Both the position numbers and the translations under genes were made by a program. The notes beneath the pieces were generated by a model. The model searched no databases. It was not told where the DNA came from and saw only the letters and a program-made list of their open reading frames with translations. From positions 62,001 through 126,000 of the forward strand of contig JAZUMK010000027.1 of NCBI GenBank assembly GCA_045603585.1: a stretch of 64,000 nucleotides of DNA, read 5' to 3'. Shown here one piece after another: positions 1 to 8,450 of the stretch. Source of the DNA: SFEL01 sp045603585. GTDB taxonomy: Bacteria; Bacillota; Clostridia; Christensenellales; CAG-138. Each line of letters begins with the position of its first letter. Position 1 is the first letter of the stretch.

Positions 1-2170
1 TGGGTGTGTGCTTTGTTCGGGCAAGCTTCAGCAATATCTGCTTTCGGTATTGCCCCTGCTTTCTCTTTATAGGTGCATCGCCGCATGTCATAAACAGCAG
101 CTCCCTGTCATCTGCCCCCTGCTGCTTAAGGGCATCAATGATTGTACTGTGCAGTCCCCGGGCAAAGCTTTCTGCCGCTTCTGCAAGGGGTGCATTATCC
201 CCATGCATAAACAAAGCCCTTATAAACAGTGAATAAGGCGGAAACAGCGCCGCTCTGCGCATAGCTATCTCATAATCAAAAAAGCCCTTGTAGTCATGCT
301 TTGATGCAAGCACTATGGCAGGGTGATCCGGATTGTAAGTTTGAACGATCACCCGTCCGTTTCCTGCGGCCCGGCCTGCCCTGCCTGCCACCTGTGTCAG
401 CAGCTGGAACGAGCGTTCGCAGCTTCGGTAATCAGGTATATGCAGCGACGCATCCGCCGCAATAACTCCCACAACCGATACCCCGGGCATATCCAGTCCC
501 TTCGCAACCATTTGGGTGCCTATAAGCACCTGAGCTTCTCCCTTTGCAAAGCGGGATAAAATATTGTAATGGGCGTCCTTTGTGTGGGTAGTATCCGCAT
601 CCATCCTGAGGCAGGTAACTTCTGGGAAGCTTTGATTCAGCTGCTCCTCCACCTGCTGAGTTCCTATGCCAAAGAACTTTATATAGGGTTTACCGCATTC
701 GGGGCAAACCTTCGGAATAGGCTTTACACTGCCGCAATAGTGACACTTCATGGAGTTTTCCAGCTTATGATAAGTCATGGAAACATCGCAATTGTCGCAC
801 TTGAAAACATAGCCGCAGCCACGACATGATACAAAGGTGGAGTAACCCCTGCGATTCATAAAGAGGATGGCCTGTTCGCCCCTATCAAAGCAATTTTTAA
901 GCGCATCATAAAGGGGAGCGCTGAATATGCCTGTATTTCCGGCAGCAAATTCATCGCGCATATCTGCAATTTCCACTTCAGGCATTGGCAGATTATTCAC
1001 TCTGCCGGGCATTTCCAGCAGAGTATACTTGCCCTTTGTTGCCCTGAGATAGCTTGCAATGGAAGGAGTTGCGCTGCCCAGAAGCAACGTGCCTCCGTTC
1101 AGCCTGCATCTCTGCCTTGCCACCTCTATGGCGTTATATCTGGGGGTCATTTCTGAGGAATATGACTGTTCGTGTTCCTCATCCACCACTATGAGCCTGA
1201 TATTTTCAAGGGGGGCAAATACCGCGCTCCTGGCCCCCAGCACGACCTTCGCCTTACCAAGGCGTATCCTGCGCCATTCATCATAACGCTCGCCCGGAGA
1301 AAGGCGGCTGTGCAGCACAGCAACGCTGTTGCCGAATCTTCCGCGGAATCTGTCCATGGCCTGCGGAGTAAGGGAAATTTCCGGCACCAGCACTATTGCG
1401 GTCCCGCCCATCTCCAATGCCTTTGCGATGGCCTGCATATACACTTCGGTTTTGCCTGAACCCGTTACGCCATGCAGCAAAAACTCACCGCGTCCCTGTT
1501 CCATTGCAGCCGAAACTGCATCCAGCGCTCCCTGCTGCTGCAAAGATAAAGGCAACGGCAGCGTCTTTGGTATATCGTGATTTGCATACGGATTGCGGTA
1601 TGTCTCTCTGCCTATTTCAACAATATATCCCTTCTGCAGCAGCGCTCTTATTGCAGCTGCCGCGCCGGGTATAAATGCGCATATATCGCCTGTACTCATC
1701 TCCATGCCGGATTCGGCAAGGAGAGTATATACCTCGTGCTGCCTTGGGGACTTGGGCGTTCCGTCCTTTTTCAGCATTGCCGAAAGGGCCTGCTCCGGCT
1801 CAATGCTGCTGTTTACCTTTATGGTGCGTATTGTCTTTTCCTTTACCCTGCCGCCTCTTAGCTGCGCAGGTATCATCAGCCGCAGCGCATCCACAAGTAT
1901 ACAGTTGTAGCTTTGTTTTATCCAATACGCAAGCTGTATCTGCTCAGGAGTAAGCACAGTATACGGTTCCATGGGACGAATAATGGACTTAAGGGAAATA
2001 TTGCCCTCGTAGCTGTCGCTTATTCCCAATACAAATCCCTCAATGGCCTTATTGCCCGCGCCAAAGGGGACCAGCACACGCTGACCCACCATGATATTAT
2101 CATCCGCCCTGTAGGTAAACAGCCTGTCCACGCTGCTATGGGCTATGTCAACAATCACCTGCGCAAACAA
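1..2170 (-). CDS. priA: Primosomal replication restart helicase PriA (3' end outside window)
   Basis: PriA reloads the replisome at stalled forks. The frame is open from a TTG at 2170 to the left edge (about 723 codons), so only the extreme C-terminus is missing. TTG is chosen because AGGAGAG lies 10 nt upstream and the N-terminus reads as PriA (VIVDIAHSSVDRLFTY). Seen: Walker A GVTGSGKT at about residues 234-241, a DEEH helicase box, then the zinc-binding region around 445-490 with paired CxxC motifs (CRGC, CDNC, CHYC, CPEC), then QVAGRAGR. It is the last gene seen of the yicC-remA-gmk-rpoZ-coaBC operon, 75 bp after coaBC. Family assignment is firm; the TTG start is an inference. Confidence 0.95.
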   Translation of the reverse strand, partial: MFAQVIVDIAHSSVDRLFTYRADDNIMVGQRVLVPFGAGNKAIEGFVLGISDSYEGNISLKSIIRPMEPYTVLTPEQIQLAYWIKQSYNCILVDALRLMIPAQLRGGRVKEKTIRTIKVNSSIEPEQALSAMLKKDGTPKSPRQHEVYTLLAESGMEMSTGDICAFIPGAAAAIRALLQKGYIVEIGRETYRNPYANHDIPKTLPLPLSLQQQGALDAVSAAMEQGRGEFLLHGVTGSGKTEVYMQAIAKALEMGGTAIVLVPEISLTPQAMDRFRGRFGNSVAVLHSRLSPGERYDEWRRIRLGKAKVVLGARSAVFAPLENIRLIVVDEEHEQSYSSEMTPRYNAIEVARQRCRLNGGTLLLGSATPSIASYLRATKGKYTLLEMPGRVNNLPMPEVEIADMRDEFAAGNTGIFSAPLYDALKNCFDRGEQAILFMNRRGYSTFVSCRGCGYVFKCDNCDVSMTYHKLENSMKCHYCGSVKPIPKVCPECGKPYIKFFGIGTQQVEEQLNQSFPEVTCLRMDADTTHTKDAHYNILSRFAKGEAQVLIGTQMVAKGLDMPGVSVVGVIAADASLHIPDYRSCERSFQLLTQVAGRAGRAAGNGRVIVQTYNPDHPAIVLASKHDYKGFFDYEIAMRRAALFPPYSLFIRALFMHGDNAPLAEAAESFARGLHSTIIDALKQQGADDRELLFMTCGDAPIKRKQGQYRKQILLKLARTKHTP

Positions 2171-2245
2171 TTTATAAATACTCTCCTGAAATACCGTGGT
2201 TTCAATAAAAAACTTGGGAGAAGCCTGAACCTCTCCCTGTTAATG

Positions 2246-3421
2246 CTATTTCATAAGCCTATCCAGCAGCCAGTCCGCCGCATCGCGCTTTGTCAGCTTT
2301 CCGCTATGTTCTTCAGAGCCGTCTGCTCCATATAGGGTAATTATATTGGTATCCACTCCAAAGCCCGCACCCTCGGCAGTAACGTCATTGGCAGCAATAA
2401 AGTCAAGATTCTTTGCGCTGAGCTTCTTTAATGCATTCTGCTGAAGATTCTCTGTTTCTGCGGCAAAGCCCATCACCTTGCGGCTGCCCTTGTTGGGAGC
2501 AACGGTCTTGAGAATATCCCTTGTGGAGGTAAGCTCAAGGGTCATGCCTGTGCCCTGCTTTTTAATTTTTTCGGATGCAGTGATTACAGGGGTAAAATCA
2601 GCGGGAGCCGCCGCCATGATCAGAATATCGCAATGCTCAAACTGCTCGATTACCGTATCGCAAAGCTCTCCGGAGGAAACTATGTCAATTCGCTTTACTC
2701 CTTCAGGTGTTTTAAGGTTTACGGGACCGCTTATGAGGGTAACCTCGGCGCCGCGCTCCGCAGCGGCTTCTGCTATTGCATAGCCCATCTTGCCTGAAGA
2801 ATGATTGGTAATATAACGAACCGGGTCTATTGCCTCGCGGGTAGGTCCTGCCGTTACCAATACCTTTACGCCTTCCATATCGCGGCGCACGTTGAGCTTG
2901 TTTATAACGGCATCGATTATATCCTGTACATCTGCCAGCTTGCCAACGCCCTCATCTCCGCAGGCAAGGTGTCCTACGGCAGGCTGAATAAACTCACATC
3001 CACGCCCTCTTAGCACCTCCATATTCTGCTGAACGGCAGAATTGAGGTACATATTGGAATTCATGGCAGGAGCGATGAGTATGGGGGCTTTTGTGGCCAT
3101 TACGGTTGTGGTCAGCATATCGTCCGCAATGCCGGATGCCATCTTGCCGATAAAATTAGCCGTGGCAGGAGCGATAAGGAACATGTCTGCAAGCTTTGCC
3201 AGAGCAATATGCTCAACTTCCCATGGATTTTCCCTATTGAACATATCCACCACAACGGGGTTATTGCTCATGGTTTCAAGAGCGAGAGGAGTTATTATTT
3301 CCGCGCCTGCCTTTGTAAGAATGACGCGCACATCAACGCCCTTCTTGCGAAGGCCGCTGACGATATCGCATGCCTTATAGGCCGCGATGGACCCTGTTAC
3401 TCCCATCACCACATGCTTCAT
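2246..3421 (-). CDS. coaBC: Bifunctional phosphopantothenoylcysteine decarboxylase / phosphopantothenate-cysteine ligase CoaBC
   Basis: Carries out two consecutive steps of coenzyme A synthesis: ligation of cysteine to 4'-phosphopantothenate and FMN-dependent decarboxylation. The N-terminal flavoprotein half shows GVTGSIAAYK, the catalytic His in VEHIALAK (about residue 72), PAMNSNMY and the substrate-clamp Cys in ACGDEGVGKLA. The C-terminal ligase half starts near residue 183 with VLVTAGPTREAIDPVR and SSGKMG, and holds AAPADFTP and a KIKK lysine. At 391 aa it has the usual two-domain length. Its ATG shares one base with the rpoZ stop (TAATG), suggesting translational coupling. Confidence 0.97.
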   Translation of the reverse strand: MKHVVMGVTGSIAAYKACDIVSGLRKKGVDVRVILTKAGAEIITPLALETMSNNPVVVDMFNRENPWEVEHIALAKLADMFLIAPATANFIGKMASGIADDMLTTTVMATKAPILIAPAMNSNMYLNSAVQQNMEVLRGRGCEFIQPAVGHLACGDEGVGKLADVQDIIDAVINKLNVRRDMEGVKVLVTAGPTREAIDPVRYITNHSSGKMGYAIAEAAAERGAEVTLISGPVNLKTPEGVKRIDIVSSGELCDTVIEQFEHCDILIMAAAPADFTPVITASEKIKKQGTGMTLELTSTRDILKTVAPNKGSRKVMGFAAETENLQQNALKKLSAKNLDFIAANDVTAEGAGFGVDTNIITLYGADGSEEHSGKLTKRDAADWLLDRLMK

Positions 3422-3621
3422 TATTTTGCTTGCTCCTCAGGCACAAAAACTTCCAGCTTATCGTTGAACAGCTCATCAACGGCGGTGGAAACAGGCTTGC
3501 GATCGTCCAGCTTTTCGGGGTCTTCCATCAGCTGACGGGCGCGCCTTGCAACGGCGGTAACCAGCATATAGCGGCAGCCTACTTTATCCTGCAATTCTGT
3601 AAGAGGAGGATAGTTCATCAT
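3421..3621 (-). CDS. rpoZ: DNA-directed RNA polymerase omega subunit
   Basis: Small 66-aa subunit that helps assemble and stabilise RNA polymerase by holding the beta' C-terminus. The conserved core is visible: the N-terminal PPLTEL segment, CRYMLVTAVARRARQL, and a KPVSTAVDEL block. Two ATGs begin the frame; the SD AAAGGAG lies inside the last codons of gmk, 11 nt before the first ATG. Only 3 bp separate it from the gmk stop, and it overlaps coaBC by one base. The order gmk-rpoZ-coaBC-priA is typical of Firmicutes and supports the call. Confidence 0.95.
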   Translation of the reverse strand: MMNYPPLTELQDKVGCRYMLVTAVARRARQLMEDPEKLDDRKPVSTAVDELFNDKLEVFVPEEQAK

Positions 3622-3624
3622 GGT

Positions 3625-4239
3625 TTATATTTCTCCTTTAAGTTGGTTAATGAATTCAGCGTTATTTGCAACGCGGCTGTGCTCTGCAGATATAATGCTC
3701 TGTACCTGGCCTACCGCCTTGTCAAGATTGTCATTTACAATGATATAATCGTACTGCTCTGCAAGAGCTATTTCGCGAATGGCCTCGCCAAATCGCCTTG
3801 CAACAGACTCGGGCGTCTCGGTGCCGCGGCCCACAAGCCGATTGCGCAGGGTATCCATATCGGGAGGGGCTATAAATATCATTACTGCATCTGCGCACTT
3901 TTCCTTTACCTTAAGGGCACCCTTTACGTCAATTTCAAGAATAACGTCATAACCCAGATTGCGCTGCTCTTCAACATAGCTCTTGGGAGTGCCGTAGTGG
4001 TTCTTACCGAATACACACATGTATTCCAGGAAGGCATCTTCTTCCACCATCCGCATAAATTCTTCCTCAGTACGGAAGAAATAGCTTACGCCCTCGGTTT
4101 CACCCGGGCGGGGCTGACGAGTGGTAACAGATACGGACATTTTAATATTATCCCGCTCTGACATGAGCTTGGAGCAGATGGTTCCCTTGCCTACGCCGGA
4201 AGGACCGGATATTACAAGAAGCTGGCCTTTGCTGGTCAT
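3625..4239 (-). CDS. gmk: Guanylate kinase
   Basis: Phosphorylates GMP to GDP with ATP. The 204-aa protein has the P-loop GPSGVGKGT at residues 12-20, the GMP-binding segment with SVTTRQPRPGE and GVSYFF, and the FIAPPD strand. The length is normal for the family. A GGAGG lies 8 nt before the ATG; the remA stop is 17 bp upstream. It belongs to the yicC operon, a common arrangement in Clostridia. In Firmicutes gmk is sensitive to (p)ppGpp; nothing in the sequence here shows a departure from that. Confidence 0.97.
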   Translation of the reverse strand: MTSKGQLLVISGPSGVGKGTICSKLMSERDNIKMSVSVTTRQPRPGETEGVSYFFRTEEEFMRMVEEDAFLEYMCVFGKNHYGTPKSYVEEQRNLGYDVILEIDVKGALKVKEKCADAVMIFIAPPDMDTLRNRLVGRGTETPESVARRFGEAIREIALAEQYDYIIVNDNLDKAVGQVQSIISAEHSRVANNAEFINQLKGEI

Positions 4240-4256
4240 ATGGAAAACCTCCGATT

Positions 4257-4511
4257 TTATTCTGAATCGCTGTCTGCCATCACTCGGGACGCAACCGTCT
4301 CGGACTGAAGGGCAGAAAGAACTATATGCATGCTGTCCATTACTATAACGGCTCTGGTACGTCTGCCGTGGGTCGCATCCACCAGCCTGCCCTTTTCGCG
4401 GGCCTCCTGCACCATGCGCTTTGCAGGCGCGCTGTCCGGAGAAATGATGGATACTATCCTTGTGGATGCCACAATGTTGCCAAAGCCAACATTTACCAGC
4501 CTAACTGACAT
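4257..4511 (-). CDS. remA: RemA-family DNA-binding regulator (DUF370)
   Basis: RemA is a small ring-forming DNA-binding protein that in Bacillus subtilis activates biofilm-matrix and osmoprotection genes. The 84-aa product carries the diagnostic N-terminus VRLVNVGFGNIV, the PDSAPAKRMVQEAR helix and ATHGRRTRAVIVMDS. ATG at 4511 follows GAGGAG. It lies between yicC and gmk, its usual place. Matrix genes are not visible nearby, so its targets in this organism are unknown; the family assignment is clear from sequence and synteny. Confidence 0.93.
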   Translation of the reverse strand: MSVRLVNVGFGNIVASTRIVSIISPDSAPAKRMVQEAREKGRLVDATHGRRTRAVIVMDSMHIVLSALQSETVASRVMADSDSE

Positions 4512-4522
4512 TTTATCTCCTC

Positions 4523-5401
4523 TTATTCTATATTCTGAACCTGTTCGCGGATCTTTTCTATCTCGCCCTTGCCGGCAATTACAAAGTTGACTATGTCGCC
4601 GTCATTTGCCTTGGAGCCGATAGTATTAAACTCGCGGTTCATCTCCTGAACGATAAAGTCCAGCTTGCGGCCCGCAGGCTCTGTGCCATCCAACATCGCC
4701 TTGAACTGGGTAACGTGGCTGCCCAAACGGACTATTTCTTCATCTATGCCGGCCTTATCCGCAAAGAGAGCCACTTCTGTTGCAAGGCGAACCTTGTCCA
4801 CATCCACTGCACCAAGAAGCTTTTCAATGCGCTCATTGAGCTTTATGCGATATTCTTCAACTACCTGAGGTGCCCTTTCGGCAATATTTGCAGCGATGGC
4901 CTCCACTGCTGCACATTTGCCGTACAGATCCTCATAAAGCTTTGCGCCTTCCTTTGCGCGCATGGCTTTAAGCTCCTGGCAGGCTGCTCTGCATGCTTCT
5001 CCAGCAATGCGGCAAACCTCTTCCCTGTCCTCATCTGCTTCCACTATTTCGGTAACATCCGGCAGGCGAAGGGCAGAGCTCAGGCCGATATCGTCACGCA
5101 GGCCAAAAGTTGCAGCGGCTTCACGGGCAGCGGTGAGATATTCTCCCAGCAGATTCATATCCACAGCTACCTTGCGGGCATCGTCGCGGTTGTTGCGATA
5201 GAATACGAAAACATCCACGTGCCCACGGCTAAGCTCGGAAGAAATCACGCCGCGGAGAGTATCTTCGATAAAGTTTATAGCACGGGGCATCCTGAAACCA
5301 ATATCCAGATACCTGTGATTTACGCTCTTTAATTCAACTGTTATTTCACGGCCCTCATGCTCAATGGCATAGCGGCCGAATCCTGTCATGCTGTTTACCA
5401 C
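4523..5401 (-). CDS. yicC: YicC/YloC-family endoribonuclease
   Basis: YicC-type proteins are metal-dependent endoribonucleases implicated in small-RNA turnover and stress survival. The 292-aa product starts with NSMTGFGR, continues with ELKSVNHRYLDI, and ends with the conserved block KLDFIVQEMNREFNTIGSK plus an acidic/Lys tail. The start is GTG at 5401, six bases after GGAGG; an in-frame ATG four codons later (MTGFGR) has no better SD. It is the first gene of the yicC-remA-gmk-rpoZ-coaBC-priA operon, preceded by a strong promoter at 5435-5464. Confidence 0.94.
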   Translation of the reverse strand: MVNSMTGFGRYAIEHEGREITVELKSVNHRYLDIGFRMPRAINFIEDTLRGVISSELSRGHVDVFVFYRNNRDDARKVAVDMNLLGEYLTAAREAAATFGLRDDIGLSSALRLPDVTEIVEADEDREEVCRIAGEACRAACQELKAMRAKEGAKLYEDLYGKCAAVEAIAANIAERAPQVVEEYRIKLNERIEKLLGAVDVDKVRLATEVALFADKAGIDEEIVRLGSHVTQFKAMLDGTEPAGRKLDFIVQEMNREFNTIGSKANDGDIVNFVIAGKGEIEKIREQVQNIE

Positions 5402-5434
5402 GGTGAACCTCCACAGTGCATTTCCAATTTAAAT

Positions 5435-5464
5435 ATTATATCATATTTCGCTGTTTTTTTACAA
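5435..5464 (-). promoter_or_regulatory. Promoter of the yicC operon
   Basis: TTGTAA (-35) and a perfect TATAAT (-10), separated by 18 bp, with TGN directly before the -10 (extended -10). It lies 34 bp upstream of the yicC GTG and is the only good vegetative promoter seen for the six-gene operon. Confidence 0.8.
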
Positions 5465-5488
5465 TATAAACGGGGCTTTTGCCGTTAG

Positions 5489-6451
5489 CTAAAACATGCG
5501 GTAAAGCTCATCCGCCTCGGGGGGGAGTATCTCTTCGCCCTTGTCCGTTCTGACGCCTTCGCCGCCCGCCCTGCCTATAACGGCAGCGGGTATGCCGATC
5601 TCCGCAAGCCCCTTTACCATGGTCTCACCATCGGGACAGGCCACCAGCATGCTGCCGCTGGAAAGCAGACGGAATCTGTCAAGGCCGCAATTATCGCACA
5701 CCTTAACCGTTATGGGATGGAAGGGCACCTTATCCGGCCATATTTCCATGCCGCATCCGGAAGCCTCAGACATTTCCCATGCGGCACCGTATATACCGCC
5801 CTCGGTAATGTCATGCATGGCAGTTGCGCCGTTATCCGCGCAAAAAAGGCCTTCCTTCACCACGCTGACATTGCTCATAAAGCCGCGGGCCTGTTCCAGT
5901 TCGGATTCTGTAAGGCCTGTTTTTTCAGGGAAATCGGAAGCTATTACCGCTGTGCCTTCAATGCCGCCGCCCTTGGTCATAAGAATATAGTCCCCCTCCT
6001 TCATGCCGTTGGGGGCGATTATGCCGTTTTTGCCAGCTCTTGCTATAACAGTCGCGCAGGTAACCATGCGATTAACGGCTGCGGTAACCTCTGTATGCCC
6101 TCCGATTATCTCAATATTAGCAAGGCGAGCCGCCTCTGCAAGCTCATCTGCAACTCTGTCTATATCCTCTTCGGTACTGCTGGGAGGTATAAGCAATGTG
6201 ACCAGGATACCAATAGGTTCTGCTCCTGCCGCCGCCGCATCGTTGCAGCTCACATGTACGGTAAGGCTGCCTAAATTCTTATCCGCAGAGGTTATTGGGT
6301 CAGTGGACAATACCGCTATCCTTCCGCCAAGATCCACCGCTGCACAGTCCACGCCCACATGGGGTGAACAGACAACTTCTTCACGGGTGTGGGAAAATTT
6401 GGAAAGTATAAGGTTTTCCAGCTGTTGGTTTGTTAGTTTTCCCTGACGCAT
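5489..6451 (-). CDS. AIR synthase-related (PurM/ThiL/HypE-fold) protein
   Basis: The 320-aa protein belongs to the PurM superfamily of ATP-dependent enzymes (AIR synthase, ThiL, SelD, HypE). Visible features: an N-terminal VGVDCAAVDLG metal/ATP segment, LSTDPIT, SCNDAAAAGAEPIG, the GGHTEVT strand, a glycine-rich TKGGGIEGTAVIASD, and a C-terminal half with MHDITEGGIYGA and LLSSGSMLVA. It lacks features that would fix it as PurM or HypE, so the substrate is unknown. It starts 3 bp after ligA and ends the pcrA-ligA operon. Such paralogues are frequent in Clostridia, usually annotated only at superfamily level. Confidence 0.85.
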   Translation of the reverse strand: MRQGKLTNQQLENLILSKFSHTREEVVCSPHVGVDCAAVDLGGRIAVLSTDPITSADKNLGSLTVHVSCNDAAAAGAEPIGILVTLLIPPSSTEEDIDRVADELAEAARLANIEIIGGHTEVTAAVNRMVTCATVIARAGKNGIIAPNGMKEGDYILMTKGGGIEGTAVIASDFPEKTGLTESELEQARGFMSNVSVVKEGLFCADNGATAMHDITEGGIYGAAWEMSEASGCGMEIWPDKVPFHPITVKVCDNCGLDRFRLLSSGSMLVACPDGETMVKGLAEIGIPAAVIGRAGGEGVRTDKGEEILPPEADELYRMF

Positions 6452-6454
6452 CTT

Positions 6455-8422
6455 CTATCGCTTTTCTCCGATCAATTGGAAAAATTCTTCTTCGCTGAGC
6501 ACAGGTATGCCCAGTTCTCTTGCTTTTGTCAGCTTGCTGCCGGCATTTTCGCCTGCCAGCACATAGCTGGTTTTTTTGCTTACGCTGCCTGCGGCCTTGC
6601 CGCCAAGCCTCTCTATCATGGCCTCTGCCTCCCGCCTGTCAAGGGTGGGCAGTGTGCCGGTAACCACCAGTGTTTTGCCTGTTATGGGGCTCTGATGCTG
6701 TATCTCTTCCGGGCGGGGAGATACGCCGTGGGCAAGCAGCCTGTCCACCTGAGCCGAAATCGAGCTATCGGCAAAGAAGGCAATTATGCTGTCTGCCACA
6801 ACCTGACCCACATCCTGCACCGCCATCAGTTCCTCCGGGCCGGCGCTGCGTATGGCATCAAGACTGCCAAAATGTCTTGCGAGATCCCGGGCGGTTTTGG
6901 AACCCACATTTGGTATGCCGATTGCAAAAACAAACGCACCCAGCGAGCAATCCTTGCTCTTTTCTATTGCAGCAATAAGATTGCCGATCTTTTTCTCCTT
7001 AAAACCCGGAAGCATTGCAAAGTCCTCGGCGGACATATCGTAAAGGTCCGGTATGCTCTTGAGCTGCATTTCCTCAACCAGAAGAGCCGCTGTCTTTTCG
7101 GAGAATGTATCTATATCCATTGCATCCCTTGATGCGTAATGGGCAAGTCTGCCAGCAATCTGGGGAGCGCAGGAAAGGGAATTTGTGCAGAAAATATGAG
7201 CTCCGCGCTGCTCAACATGGGCTCCGCAGGCAGGACATACTATTGGCTTTTCCGCCTGCCTTTCGGGCACATCGTCCTCCACAGCCGCAAGTATCTCCGG
7301 AATAACATCATTGCTACGGCGAACGAATACACGGGAGCCGATTCCGACCTTTTTGCGCTGAATGTCATCCCAGTTATTGAGGGTAGCATGGCGTATGGTT
7401 GCGCCTGCAAGCTCTACGGCGTCAAGATGCGCTCTGGGCGTCAGTTTGCCTGTGCGGCCAACCTCCCATGTTATATCCCGCACGATAGTTGTAGTTTCCT
7501 CTGCGGCAAACTTAAAAGCTATTGCCCAGCGGGGAAATCTGTCGGTTGCTCCAAGGGCATAGCGGGTGTCAAAATCCCGCACCTTTATCACCATTCCGTC
7601 AATGAGAAAATCCAGGTCCGGTCTGGTTTTTTCGGCCTTTTCTATCTCATCGCATACATCTTCTATGCTATTGCAAAATTTCAGGTATTCATTAACGGTA
7701 AAGCCGTTTTCTCTGAGGAAGGTTATCATTTCATCCTGATCATTCAGCTCTTTTCCTTCAATATAGCCCACATTGTAGCAATAGCAATCCAGCCTGCGCT
7801 TTGCGGTTACTCTGGGGTCAAGGTTTCTCAGGGCGCCTGCGGCGGCATTTCTCGCATTCTTCAGCTTTTCGTCCGAAACTGCGTTTATTTCTTCAAGCAC
7901 GGACAGCTTCATGTAACATTCGCCCTGCACTTCCATCCTGCCCTTAAAGGGTATGGTAAGGGGTACCGTGCGGATCGTCTTTATCTGTGGAGTTATGTCC
8001 TCACCCACCACGCCGTTTCCGCGGGTTGCGCCTTTTGTAAGCTTTCCGTCTTCATAGGTAAGATTTACGGTAAGTCCATCAAACTTATACTCGAGGGCAT
8101 ATTTTACAGGCGGCAATCCCTGACTTTGCGCCATTCGCTGAACCTTGTGCCCCCATTCGGTAAGGTCTTCACGGGTGCGAACCTTATCAAGGCTCCAGAG
8201 CCGCTGTATATGGGTATGCTCCTCAAACCAGGGCAGCGGATCTCCGCCCACTCTCTGAGTAGGTGAATCCGGCAATACAATACCGGTCTGCTGCTCCAGC
8301 TCCAGCAGGCTGTCAAACAGCTCATCATATTCCTTATCGCTTATCTTGGGGGCATCCATGACATAATAAGCTCTGGAATACTCATTAAGCTTATCCACAA
8401 GCTCCCTTATACGCTGCTCCAT
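6455..8422 (-). CDS. ligA: NAD-dependent DNA ligase LigA
   Basis: Seals nicks using NAD+. Order of domains over 655 aa: adenylation domain with catalytic Lys113 in YKFDG and GATRGNGVVGEDIT, OB fold, a zinc finger around residues 395-420, helix-hairpin-helix repeats (VGSKTARDLARHFG), and a C-terminal BRCT domain from about 580 (GKTLVVTGTL). Odd points: the active-site motif is YKFDG rather than the common LKxDG, and the second zinc-ligand pair reads CTNSLSC (C-x5-C) where C-x4-C is usual. GGAGG lies six bases before the ATG. It follows pcrA by 28 bp, a standard Firmicute pairing. Confidence 0.96.
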   Translation of the reverse strand: MEQRIRELVDKLNEYSRAYYVMDAPKISDKEYDELFDSLLELEQQTGIVLPDSPTQRVGGDPLPWFEEHTHIQRLWSLDKVRTREDLTEWGHKVQRMAQSQGLPPVKYALEYKFDGLTVNLTYEDGKLTKGATRGNGVVGEDITPQIKTIRTVPLTIPFKGRMEVQGECYMKLSVLEEINAVSDEKLKNARNAAAGALRNLDPRVTAKRRLDCYCYNVGYIEGKELNDQDEMITFLRENGFTVNEYLKFCNSIEDVCDEIEKAEKTRPDLDFLIDGMVIKVRDFDTRYALGATDRFPRWAIAFKFAAEETTTIVRDITWEVGRTGKLTPRAHLDAVELAGATIRHATLNNWDDIQRKKVGIGSRVFVRRSNDVIPEILAAVEDDVPERQAEKPIVCPACGAHVEQRGAHIFCTNSLSCAPQIAGRLAHYASRDAMDIDTFSEKTAALLVEEMQLKSIPDLYDMSAEDFAMLPGFKEKKIGNLIAAIEKSKDCSLGAFVFAIGIPNVGSKTARDLARHFGSLDAIRSAGPEELMAVQDVGQVVADSIIAFFADSSISAQVDRLLAHGVSPRPEEIQHQSPITGKTLVVTGTLPTLDRREAEAMIERLGGKAAGSVSKKTSYVLAGENAGSKLTKARELGIPVLSEEEFFQLIGEKR

Positions 8423-8450
8423 TGGGCTCCTCCGATATTTTGTATGTATA

